From SVTX01 sp045588675 (GTDB lineage Bacteria > Bacillota > Clostridia > Oscillospirales > CAG-272), in contig JAZNER010000052.1 in assembly GCA_045588675.1 (NCBI GenBank), positions 1 to 9,640 on the forward strand: DNA of 9,640 nt. Direction: 5' to 3'. This document shows positions 1 to 5,504 of the stretch, piece by piece. A program made the position numbers and the translations under genes. The stretch's first letter is position 1. Each line of letters starts with the position of its first letter. Under the pieces are notes generated by a model, which was not told the DNA's origin, did not search any database, and was given only the letters and a program-made list of their open reading frames with translations.

Positions 1-441
1 GAAGCAATTAAAGACGCTGGCTTTGAACCCGTCGAAATCGCAAGCGCAATAGCAAACTGGGATAAACTTCAGGCAATGCAGATTATGAACGGCTTTGTCA
101 TGTCAATCGGAGCTGAAAATATCGAGGCTGTCCTCGCTAATAATGACGAAATGGCTCTCGGCGCAATCGAAGCTCTCAAAAATGCTGATTATAACAAAGG
201 CGATAAAAATGCTTATGTCCCAGTCGTAGGAGTTGACGCGAACGCTTCGGCTCTTGAGGCAATGGACAAAGGCGAAATGCTCGGCACAGTCCTGAACGAC
301 GCTGACAATCAGGGAAAAGCAGCCGTCAGACTTGCAGCAGCTCTCGCTTCAGGCAAAGATATCAGCTCAACAGGCTATGAAATATCAGACGGAAAATATA
401 TCTGGATTCCCTATCAGAAAGTTATAAGAGGTGAAAATTAA
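1..441 (+). CDS. mglB: Galactose/methyl-galactoside-binding periplasmic protein MglB, C-terminal part (5' end outside window)
   Basis: The frame is open from base 1 and ends at TAA 439-441, giving the last 146 residues of a periplasmic sugar-binding protein; the internal ATG at 76 is not the start. It matches the C-terminal half of MglB: the motifs ANWD, ANND, GVDA and VLND occur in the same order as in E. coli MglB, where Trp, Asn, Asp and Asn at these places contact the bound galactose. The family captures D-galactose or methyl-galactosides in the periplasm and hands them to the MglAC membrane complex. The stop codon directly abuts the start of the next gene, mglA, which fits a co-transcribed importer operon. 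The signal peptide, the N-terminal lobe and the operon promoter are not visible. A related pentose- or glucose-binding protein is possible, but the neighbours favour MglB. Confidence 0.93.
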   Translation, partial: EAIKDAGFEPVEIASAIANWDKLQAMQIMNGFVMSIGAENIEAVLANNDEMALGAIEALKNADYNKGDKNAYVPVVGVDANASALEAMDKGEMLGTVLNDADNQGKAAVRLAAALASGKDISSTGYEISDGKYIWIPYQKVIRGEN

Positions 442-1959
442 GTGAGTGAATATTTACTCGAAATGAAAAATATCACAAAGACATTCCCCGGCGTAAAAGC
501 TCTCGATAACGTCCAGCTTAACGTCAAAGCCGGAACCGTTCATGCTCTTATGGGCGAAAACGGCGCAGGCAAATCAACCCTCATGAAATGTCTTTTCGGA
601 ATATATGAGCCCGACGGCGGAGAAATTTTTCTCGAGGGCAAAAAAGTCGAAATTCATTCAGCCCGTCAGGCTATGGACAACGGCATCGCTATGGTTCATC
701 AGGAACTCCACCCGATAAGATTTCGCTCAGTTATGGAAAATGTCTATTTAGGGAGATTTCCCGGACATATGGGCGTCGTTGACCACAAGGCAATGTACGA
801 TAAGACTAAGGCTTTATTTGATGACCTTGAGCTTGACGTTGACCCTCTTGCCCTCGCAGGCGAACAGTCAGCCGCTATCCTTCAGATGATGGAAATAGCC
901 CGCGCTGTCGATATGAAGGCGAAAATAATTATTCTTGATGAGCCTACATCTTCACTCTCAGACAGAGAAGTTGAACATCTTTTTAAGATTATAAACAGGC
1001 TCAGAGCCCAGGGCGTAGCTTTTATTTATATTTCGCACAAAATGAAGGAAATTCTGCAGATTTCAGACGAAGTTACGATTATGAGGGACGGTCAGTATGT
1101 CGGCACATGGGCTGCTCTCGGTCTTACAACTGAGGAAATCATAAAACAGATGGTCGGTCGCGAAATGACTAATCAGTTCCCAGTCAGAGAAGGCAAGCCC
1201 CTCGATGAAATCGTCCTCAAAGTCGAACATTTATGCTCGCCTATTAAGACTTCGTTTCAGGACGTATCATTTGAGCTTCACAAGGGCGAAATCTTAGGAA
1301 TAGGCGGTCTTGTTGGCGCTCAGAGGACTGAATTTGTTGAGGCTCTTTTTGGTTTAAGGGGAATTGAATCGGGCAATGTCGAAAAAGACAGCAAAGCATA
1401 TAAAGCACGTTCACCGAGAGACGCAAAATCACACGGTTTCGCTTTATTAACTGAAGAACGCAGAGCGACAGGAATTTTCGGTATTCTTCCAGTCCTTGAA
1501 AACACAGTAATAGCAAATCAGAAACATTACGCAACTTTCGGAGTTCTGAACGACGGCAGACGCGCTGTTGACGCTTCAGCCTCCTGCAAAGAATTAAACG
1601 TAAAAACACCTTCACTTGAAACTTTAATTCAGAATTTATCCGGCGGAAATCAGCAGAAAGTCTTAATTGCGCGATGGCTTCTCACAAATTCAGATATATT
1701 AATTCTCGATGGGCCTACGCGCGGCATAGATGTCGGAGCAAAATATGAAATTTATAACATCATGTTGGGACAGATTAAGCAGGGAAAATCAATAATAATG
1801 ATTTCGTCCGAAATGCCTGAGCTTATGGGAATGTCCGACAGAATCATGGTGATGTGCGAGGGGCGCGTAACAGGTTTCCTCAATAAAGGCGAGTACAGTC
1901 AGGAAGAAATTATGCGGCTTGCAACGATGTTCGCAGGGCATAAAAAAACTGCTGCTTAA
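442..1959 (+). CDS. mglA: Galactose/methyl-galactoside import ATP-binding protein MglA
   Basis: This 505-residue protein carries two ABC ATPase domains in one chain, the usual size and layout of MglA/RbsA/XylG sugar importers, and powers uptake through MglC. Domain 1 has Walker A GENGAGKST (38-46), Walker B IIILDEPTSS (162-171) and the switch His (ISHK, H199), with a degenerate signature (QSAAILQ, 142-148). Domain 2 has a degenerate Walker A lacking Lys (GLVGAQRTE, 289-297), a good signature LSGGNQQK (399-406), and Walker B LDGPTRGID (422-430) in which the usual catalytic Glu is Gly424. The start is GTG at 442, right after the mglB stop, with AGAGGTG at 427-433 as ribosome site. Only the composite site formed by Walker A/B of domain 1 and LSGG of domain 2 looks catalytic, which agrees with the asymmetry of this family. 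Confidence 0.95.
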   Translation: MSEYLLEMKNITKTFPGVKALDNVQLNVKAGTVHALMGENGAGKSTLMKCLFGIYEPDGGEIFLEGKKVEIHSARQAMDNGIAMVHQELHPIRFRSVMENVYLGRFPGHMGVVDHKAMYDKTKALFDDLELDVDPLALAGEQSAAILQMMEIARAVDMKAKIIILDEPTSSLSDREVEHLFKIINRLRAQGVAFIYISHKMKEILQISDEVTIMRDGQYVGTWAALGLTTEEIIKQMVGREMTNQFPVREGKPLDEIVLKVEHLCSPIKTSFQDVSFELHKGEILGIGGLVGAQRTEFVEALFGLRGIESGNVEKDSKAYKARSPRDAKSHGFALLTEERRATGIFGILPVLENTVIANQKHYATFGVLNDGRRAVDASASCKELNVKTPSLETLIQNLSGGNQQKVLIARWLLTNSDILILDGPTRGIDVGAKYEIYNIMLGQIKQGKSIIMISSEMPELMGMSDRIMVMCEGRVTGFLNKGEYSQEEIMRLATMFAGHKKTAA

Positions 1960-1980
1960 ATTTTAAATTTTAAATTTTAA
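1960..1980 (+). repeat. Three tandem ATTTTAA heptamers between mglA and mglC
   Basis: Directly after the mglA stop codon the heptamer ATTTTAA occurs three times without a break. It is followed by AAAGGAG (1981-1987), the mglC ribosome site. The repeat makes an unstructured AU-rich leader between the two genes and could vary in copy number by slippage. No function is shown. Confidence 0.8.
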
Positions 1981-2001
1981 AAAGGAGAAAAAATTTTTAT
2001 C

Positions 2002-3228
2002 ATGGCTGAAAACAACGTATCACGTTCAAAACGTTTATACACGATTGCAGGGCTTGTAATGCTTGCGCTTGGAATTGTGCTTTATTTTGCGAAGGCTCCG
2101 CTTGGTCTCAACAGAAAGATTTATGACCTTCCGATTTTCCTGATTATAATCGGGTTATGTTCAGCTTTAAAGGGCTTTATGTCAAAGAACAAGCCTGCAG
2201 ATGAACTTTCGCGCACGACATTCACAGAATTTCTCACGAACAACGCAATTTTGCTTGCAATGTTGGTTTTAGTGATTGTAATCTGTATTCTGCAGCCGAG
2301 ATTTATGCAGATAAGGGTTGCACTTGACATTCTCACCCAGTCATCAACAAAATTAATAATGGCTTTAGGAATTTGCTTCACGCTTTTAATAGCAGGAACG
2401 GACCTTTCAGCCGGACGCATGGTAGGGCTTGCGGCAGTAATTTCGGCTTCAATGATGCAGACGGCGACGTATGCAAATAGATTTTTCCCTGATTTACCGC
2501 AGGTTCAGATATGGCTGCCGATTATAATTGCGATTGCGGCATGTATGATTTTCGGAGCATTGAACGGATTTTTAGTTGCAAAATACGACATGCACCCGTT
2601 CATAGCGACGCTGGCTGTGCAAGTAATTATTTACGGTGCATGTTCGCTTTATTTCGATATGCCTCCCAACAATTCGCAGCCCATCGGCGGAATCAGACCT
2701 GATTTTGCTCAGCTTGGACAGTTGAAACTGTTTGCAGGGGCAGGGGCAGGAAAAGGTTTTCCGGGGATTTCGATTTTAATTCCCATAGCAGTAGTAATCT
2801 GTGTAATAATCTGGTTTATCCTGAATAAAACAGTTTTCGGCAAGAACGTTTATGCAATCGGCGGCAACAGGGAAGCGGCGGTTGTTGCAGGTATAAATGT
2901 TTTCAGGAACATAATGGGAATTTTCATTCTTGCGTCGTGTTTATACGGCATAGCAGGAGTTCTTGAGGCTGCGAGGACTGCGGGCGCGACGAACAACTAC
3001 GGCAACGGTTACGAACTTGACGCAATTGCGGCGTGTGTTGTGGGAGGAGTTTCATTGAACGGAGGAATAGGCAAGGTCGGCGGAATAATCATGGGAGTTT
3101 TGATTTTCACGATTATTCAGTATGGCTTACAGTTTGTAAACGTTTCGCCGATGTGGCAGCAGGTCATCAAAGGCGTAATAATTGCAGTCGCCGTCGCAAT
3201 AGACCTCACAAAATACCGCAAAAAATAG
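2002..3228 (+). CDS. mglC: Galactose/methyl-galactoside ABC transporter permease MglC
   Basis: This 408-residue, very hydrophobic protein belongs to the RbsC/XylH/MglC permease family (BPD_transp_2) and forms the inner-membrane channel of the importer. Family landmarks are GTDLSAGRMVGLAA (132-145), the cytoplasmic coupling stretch AIGGNREAAVVAGINV (285-300) and the C-terminal GYELDAIAACVVGGVSLNGG (336-355). Hydrophobic segments are seen near 11-30, 42-60, 80-98, 114-131, 170-193, 199-216, 256-275, 303-320 and 360-403. It is about 70 residues longer than E. coli MglC (336 aa); the extra length includes two N-terminal hydrophobic segments. The start ATG lies 14 nt after GGAG (1984-1987), a rather long spacing, but no nearer in-frame start exists. 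It is the last gene of the operon and is followed by terminators. Confidence 0.93.
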   Translation: MAENNVSRSKRLYTIAGLVMLALGIVLYFAKAPLGLNRKIYDLPIFLIIIGLCSALKGFMSKNKPADELSRTTFTEFLTNNAILLAMLVLVIVICILQPRFMQIRVALDILTQSSTKLIMALGICFTLLIAGTDLSAGRMVGLAAVISASMMQTATYANRFFPDLPQVQIWLPIIIAIAACMIFGALNGFLVAKYDMHPFIATLAVQVIIYGACSLYFDMPPNNSQPIGGIRPDFAQLGQLKLFAGAGAGKGFPGISILIPIAVVICVIIWFILNKTVFGKNVYAIGGNREAAVVAGINVFRNIMGIFILASCLYGIAGVLEAARTAGATNNYGNGYELDAIAACVVGGVSLNGGIGKVGGIIMGVLIFTIIQYGLQFVNVSPMWQQVIKGVIIAVAVAIDLTKYRKK

Positions 3229-3229
3229 C

Positions 3230-3249
3230 AGCAGCAGCCTGCTTTTTTT
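3230..3249 (+). terminator. Weak hairpin with T-run just after mglC
   Basis: AGCAG (3230-3234) and CTGCT (3239-3243) pair around a CAGC loop and run into a block of T's (3243-3249). The 5-bp stem is short, so alone it would be a weak terminator. It sits two bases after the mglC stop and directly ahead of a stronger terminator. Confidence 0.4.
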
Positions 3250-3256
3250 AGATTAG

Positions 3257-3289
3257 AAAAGACCCTCTGTTGCGCAGGGGGTTTTTTTT
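3257..3289 (+). terminator. Intrinsic terminator of the mgl operon
   Basis: CCCTCTG (3263-3269) pairs with CAGGGGG (3275-3281), with one G-T wobble, around a TTGCG loop. Eight T's follow (3282-3289), and the A-rich bases before the stem can pair with them. This is a standard rho-independent terminator and marks the end of the chromosomal mgl operon before the next transcription unit. Confidence 0.9.
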
Positions 3290-3317
3290 ATGTCTGAAAA
3301 AATAAATCAGTGAAAGT

Positions 3318-3337
3318 GTCAATATTGGTCAATACTG
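3318..3337 (+). repeat. Tandem 10-bp repeat upstream of the small-gene operon promoter
   Basis: GTCAATATTG (3318-3327) is followed at once by GTCAATACTG (3328-3337), differing at one base. The pair ends 11 bp before the putative -35 box of the next operon. A tandem repeat of one helical turn in this place suggests a regulator site (operator or activator) or an iteron. This is inference from position only. Confidence 0.6.
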
Positions 3338-3348
3338 GTTTTTACGCA

Positions 3349-3377
3349 TTGCATTTCGTTGTAAGTTGAAATAAAAT
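3349..3377 (+). promoter_or_regulatory. Putative sigma70-type promoter of the four-gene operon
   Basis: TTGCAT (3349-3354) and TAAAAT (3372-3377) are 17 bp apart. The -10 box is good (5 of 6 to consensus) and the -35 box is poor, which could fit a regulated promoter. It lies downstream of the mgl terminator and 30 bp upstream of the first small gene, whose ribosome site is at 3393-3399. Confidence 0.45.
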
Positions 3378-3407
3378 TTGGAAAACGAGATGAAAGGAGC
3401 AAAATCC

Positions 3408-3599
3408 ATGTATTCAAGACAGCGCAAATTGTTGTTAAAGATAATCGACGAACTTGAGATGAAAGTTATCGATTTTAAGAATGTGCCTACGCATGAAGCA
3501 AGCAAGCTGAGAAACATTGTAAACAGACTTGATGTTTGCCAGCACCTTTTAGCAAGCCTTGACATCTTGCACCGCGAGAGCGAGGACTTCTACGTATGA
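3408..3599 (+). CDS. Small protein of unknown function (63 aa), first gene of the overlapping operon
   Basis: The start is ATG 3408, chosen because AAAGGAG (3393-3399) lies 8 nt before it; the frame can be extended to a TTG at 3378, but that has no ribosome site and lies directly on the -10 box. The 63-residue product is rich in charged residues and Leu/Ile, probably mostly helical, with no signal peptide, membrane segment or recognisable domain. Its stop overlaps the start of the next gene by 4 nt (ATGA), so translation is probably coupled. As first gene of an operon ending in a RepA-like ATPase it could be a regulator or accessory replication protein, but nothing in the sequence proves a role. 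Confidence 0.75.
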   Translation: MYSRQRKLLLKIIDELEMKVIDFKNVPTHEASKLRNIVNRLDVCQHLLASLDILHRESEDFYV

Positions 3600-3814
3600 A
3601 CGGAATTAAAAACGAAATCTATGGGCGCATTTGGAACGACCTTGAAGCGCTTATGGAAGAACATATGTGCCATAATTGCGATTTTCAGGGTGATTTATGT
3701 CTTAGCAGTGGCGATTATTTTTCGCCGTATTGCGACCGTTATCAAATGGTTGAAAATCTCTGTCAGGAGACTGACAAATTCATTGATTTTTTATCGAAAG
3801 GATTGACGTTTTGA
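3596..3814 (+). CDS. Small cysteine-rich protein of unknown function (72 aa)
   Basis: ATG 3596 overlaps the TGA of the preceding gene and TGA 3812-3814 ends this one. The 72-residue acidic protein has five Cys: C25 and C28 in a CHNC pair, then C35, C46 and C56. The spacing CxxC-x6-C-x10-C could bind zinc or an iron-sulfur cluster, though it matches no finger type I can name. There is no signal peptide or membrane segment. The tight overlaps on both sides argue that it is a real gene made in step with its neighbours. The function is unknown. Confidence 0.72.
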   Translation: MNGIKNEIYGRIWNDLEALMEEHMCHNCDFQGDLCLSSGDYFSPYCDRYQMVENLCQETDKFIDFLSKGLTF

Positions 3815-4008
3815 TGACTGCAACAACAGTAAAGGGTTTTTGTAAACGGCTTGAAACAAGCCTTCCGCGCTTCTGCGAGAAGCATTTGAAAATCATCACA
3901 ATGGAGGACTTTTTCACGATGTCAATATTCATCAATGATATTGAGAGAATTGACAACATCTTGTCTAAGTACGTTGATGAAAAGGAAGTCGAAAATGACA
4001 GAGTTTGA
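3814..4008 (+). CDS. Small protein of unknown function (64 aa)
   Basis: The likely start is ATG 3814, which shares one base with the previous stop (TGATG); a TTG at 3811 is the alternative. AAGGA at 3798-3802 gives a ribosome site 11 nt upstream, and TGATG junctions usually mean translational coupling. The 64-residue product has a basic N-terminus with two Cys (C10, C21) and an acidic C-terminal helix-forming part (about residues 40-62). I recognise no domain. Its 3' end overlaps the start of the ATPase gene by 14 nt and carries the ribosome site for that gene. Confidence 0.7.
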   Translation: MTATTVKGFCKRLETSLPRFCEKHLKIITMEDFFTMSIFINDIERIDNILSKYVDEKEVENDRV

Positions 4009-5044
4009 CCTCTCAAACCTCCCGACAAAGTCAGAGATGATGACAAAGGCTGAGATTTCAGCCTTTTTTCGTCCATTTAATGAAAAAGTTTTGCCAACCG
4101 AGTTCGTTGGAGGGCTGTTTCCGCGTCGACATGTAAGCATTATAGCATCAAAGGCTGGAGCGGGAAAAACATGGTATTTGCTTAAACTTTTCAGCGATTT
4201 ATCGAACGGTGGAACGATAGTTATGCAGCAGGCATATTACGAACCGCCGCGAAGGTGTTTACTTTTTTGCGGTGAAACTGGCATCGAGCTTATTTCTGAA
4301 AGAGTGTCGCAAATGCATGATAAACCCTGCTTTGAAAATGTCAGCATGGTAAGCGCGCTTGATGTCGCAAAAACTGGTATGCGCTTGTTCCTTGATACGC
4401 TTGACGGAGGTAACTTGATATCACGGTTAATCAGCGAATTTAAGCCGGACATTGTTGCATTTGATACTTTGATGTCTTTCAGAGGTGATGACGAAAACAC
4501 GGCGCAGAACACCATTGACATGATGAGCCGGTGCAAAGTGATAGCTGAAAAGCACAACTGTGCAATAATCTGCACTCACCACTTGCGTAAAAGCGCAGGA
4601 AATAAAGCGTATTCGCAAAAAGCGGACGAGGAGCAGGACGAAATAATCGGAAGCTCTGCGCTTGTCAGAAACGCTGCAACAGCTTTCATTTTGTCGCGCA
4701 ACTTTTCGGCGACTAAGTTAAAATGCGTTAAAAGCTGGTGGAAAATGCCTGAGCCTTTTTACTTTAAAATTGTTGAAAGCATGGGTGAAATTCATTTCAG
4801 CATTGATGACCCCTACAATGACATAGCCGCCGCAAGAATGCGAGCGCAGAAATACATTAACGAGGCTGACCATGACACTTTTACAACTGAAGAGATTATG
4901 CGCGTCTGTCAGGTTAGCAGGCAGACAGCCTTAGACGCATTGAAGAATACATGCGATAGAACGAGCGAAATTAACCGTGTTGTTTATTATATGCGTAAAA
5001 AAGCGGAGAGGGGTACACCCGAAAACTTAGATTTGACTACATAA
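3995..5044 (+). CDS. RepA-like RecA-fold ATPase (AAA_25-type replicative helicase) with C-terminal helix-turn-helix
   Basis: This 349-residue protein resembles the RepA/RSF1010-type hexameric helicases and AAA_25 ATPases found on plasmids, phages and integrative elements, where they unwind DNA at the element's origin. Walker A is ASKAGAGKT (51-59), Walker B PDIVAFDT (151-158, with D157), then ICTHHLRKS (192-200) as the sensor/H-motif, and GSSALVRNAATAFIL (219-233), a stretch typical of RepA-like proteins. Residues 298-320 (TTEEIMRVCQVSRQTALDAL and following) look like a helix-turn-helix, so it may bind DNA directly. The start ATG 3995 has AAAGGAAG (3981-3988) 6 nt upstream; an in-frame ATG at 3935 would lie deep inside the preceding gene and has no clear ribosome site. 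No primase domain is fused or adjacent. A role in replication of a mobile element is likely, but not proven. Confidence 0.85.
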   Translation: MTEFDLSNLPTKSEMMTKAEISAFFRPFNEKVLPTEFVGGLFPRRHVSIIASKAGAGKTWYLLKLFSDLSNGGTIVMQQAYYEPPRRCLLFCGETGIELISERVSQMHDKPCFENVSMVSALDVAKTGMRLFLDTLDGGNLISRLISEFKPDIVAFDTLMSFRGDDENTAQNTIDMMSRCKVIAEKHNCAIICTHHLRKSAGNKAYSQKADEEQDEIIGSSALVRNAATAFILSRNFSATKLKCVKSWWKMPEPFYFKIVESMGEIHFSIDDPYNDIAAARMRAQKYINEADHDTFTTEEIMRVCQVSRQTALDALKNTCDRTSEINRVVYYMRKKAERGTPENLDLTT

Positions 5045-5078
5045 TATTACTTAATATATATTACTTAATCAAATCTAA
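5027..5078. repeat. Inverted repeat enclosing direct repeats and an AT palindrome (origin-like)
   Basis: TTAGATTTGA (5027-5036) and TCAAATCTAA (5069-5078) are a perfect 10-bp inverted repeat. Between and into it lie two copies of ATATTACTTAAT (5044-5055 and 5058-5069), 14 bp apart, and a perfect 12-bp palindrome TAATATATATTA (5052-5063). The block begins inside the last codons of the ATPase gene. Iteron-like repeats plus an AT-rich meltable core beside a RepA-like helicase gene are what a small replication origin would look like. A simple hairpin at the end of the gene is the other reading, but there is no T-run. Confidence 0.6.
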
Positions 5079-5084
5079 AATCAT

Positions 5085-5135
5085 GGGGGTGGGGTAGTCC
5101 GCCAAAATACTTAAGCCCCTTAGGGGCTACGGGGG
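5085..5135. other. G-run cluster with GC-rich hairpin
   Basis: The + strand shows GGGGGTGGGG (5085-5094), then AGCCCCT-T-AGGGGCT (5114-5128), a 7-bp near-perfect palindrome, then GGGGG (5131-5135). No T-run follows, so it is not a clear terminator. Next to the AT-rich repeats it could be a single-strand initiation or protein-binding site. That role is inferred only from position. Confidence 0.45.
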
Positions 5136-5166
5136 AAGCCACCTTCAAAATAGAAATCATAAATGC

Positions 5167-5194
5167 TTGACTGAAAGTGCAAATATGATATAAT
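5167..5194 (+). promoter_or_regulatory. Strong extended -10 promoter P1
   Basis: TTGACT (5167-5172) and TATAAT (5189-5194) are 16 bp apart, and TG at 5186-5187 makes an extended -10 (TGATATAAT). This is the best promoter in the window. Transcription would start near 5201 and run into the terminator at 5240-5277. Confidence 0.8.
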
Positions 5195-5200
5195 TCTTTT

Positions 5201-5277
5201 TACAAAGTTTCTTACTAAATTCTTTCTATAAAGAAAAAGGAAAACTGCCCCCCACAACATGAAGTCGGGGGCTTTTC
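5201..5277 (+). ncRNA. Candidate small RNA of about 77 nt
   Basis: A near-consensus promoter starts transcription near 5201 and a strong intrinsic terminator ends it at about 5277. Between them there is no usable reading frame: the only ATG (5259) opens 8 codons, lies in the terminator loop and has no ribosome site. The RNA would hold a 6-bp hairpin TTCTTT-CTAT-AAAGAA (5220-5235), a purine-rich single-stranded stretch AAAGGAAAA (5236-5244), and the terminator stem. Beside a replication-type gene, a short regulatory RNA is plausible. It matches no RNA family I know. Both ends are predictions. Confidence 0.5.
5240..5277 (+). terminator. Strong bidirectional intrinsic terminator
   Basis: GCCCCC (5247-5252) pairs with GGGGGC (5267-5272); beyond a two-base bulge GAAAA (5240-5244) pairs with TTTTC (5273-5277). 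On the minus strand the same stem is followed by a T-rich stretch (complement of 5231-5244), so it should stop transcription in both directions. Confidence 0.85.
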
Positions 5278-5281
5278 ATAT

Positions 5282-5309
5282 TTGACAAAAAACTCAAACA
5301 TGATAAAAT
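5282..5309 (+). promoter_or_regulatory. Strong extended -10 promoter P2
   Basis: TTGACA (5282-5287, consensus) and TAAAAT (5304-5309) are 16 bp apart with TG at 5301-5302. The layout (spacing and TGA before the -10) is the same as in P1, 115 bp upstream. Transcription would start near 5316 and run rightward through a region with only a 7-codon frame towards the palindrome at 5505-5524. Confidence 0.7.
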
Positions 5310-5330
5310 ATCCGCATTAAGGGATTTTTA

Positions 5331-5354
5331 ATGAGTGTAAATTTCTTATTATAA
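5331..5354 (+). other. Seven-codon frame with a good ribosome site (possible leader peptide)
   Basis: ATG 5331 is preceded at 6 nt by AAGGGA (5319-5324) and opens MSVNFLL followed by TAA. It is the first start after promoter P2. It may be a leader peptide or the truncated beginning of a lost gene; it is equally likely to be chance in an A-rich region. Confidence 0.25.
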
Positions 5355-5372
5355 CACACGTTGAGAGGGTGT

Positions 5373-5411
5373 CTAAAACATCTCCGCGTAATGATGTCTC
5401 CAAACCATCAT
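5373..5411 (-). CDS. Twelve-codon minus-strand frame behind a promoter and ribosome site
   Basis: On the minus strand AAAGGAG (5428-5422) lies 10 nt before ATG 5411-5409, which opens MMVWRHHYAEMF and stops at TAG 5375-5373. A good promoter lies just upstream (5461-5433), although its predicted start falls inside the ribosome site. It could be a leader peptide, the stub of a gene broken by a stop codon, or chance. No homology is recognised. Confidence 0.3.
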   Translation of the reverse strand: MMVWRHHYAEMF

Positions 5412-5432
5412 AAAAGTAGAGCTCCTTTCATA

Positions 5433-5461
5433 TTTATATTTTGTGGTCTCGTTTCTTTCAA
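5433..5461 (-). promoter_or_regulatory. Minus-strand promoter facing P1/P2
   Basis: Read on the minus strand, TTGAAA (5461-5456) and TATAAA (5438-5433) are exactly 17 bp apart, 5 of 6 bases matching consensus in each box. Transcripts would run leftward over the 12-codon frame and be antisense to the P2 transcript, reaching the bidirectional terminator at 5240-5277. Confidence 0.55.
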
Positions 5462-5504
5462 ATTTGTTTAAACTGCCTGCCATAAAGTTTGAAAAGTTCT
5501 TCCC

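Noticed and set aside
1244..1615. Long minus-strand frame opposite mglA, and a second one at 1320-1505
   Set aside because: Shadow of mglA: the + strand protein has conserved motifs throughout, and the minus frame has no ribosome site or recognisable domain.
2121..2420. Minus-strand frame opposite mglC, and + strand frames 2511-2702 and 3033-3251 in another phase
   Set aside because: All lie inside the well-supported mglC frame and translate to low-quality sequence without motifs.
3780..4140. Minus-strand frames opposite the small operon genes
   Set aside because: The + strand frames have ribosome sites and coupled overlaps; the minus frames have neither.
4237..4618. Minus-strand frames of 112 and 63 aa inside the ATPase gene
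   Set aside because: They are antisense to the Walker B and sensor region of a clear ATPase and show no support of their own.
5044..5069. Direct repeats as a CRISPR array
   Set aside because: Only two 12-bp AT-rich copies with a 2-bp gap; there are no spacers and no cas genes.
5085..5135. G-quadruplex from four G-runs
   Set aside because: The gap between the second and third runs is about 28 bases, too long for a stable quadruplex, and the later runs are tied up in a hairpin.
5373..5411. Type I toxin-antitoxin pair from the facing promoters
   Set aside because: The 12-codon peptide is too short and not hydrophobic enough for a membrane toxin of the known type I families.
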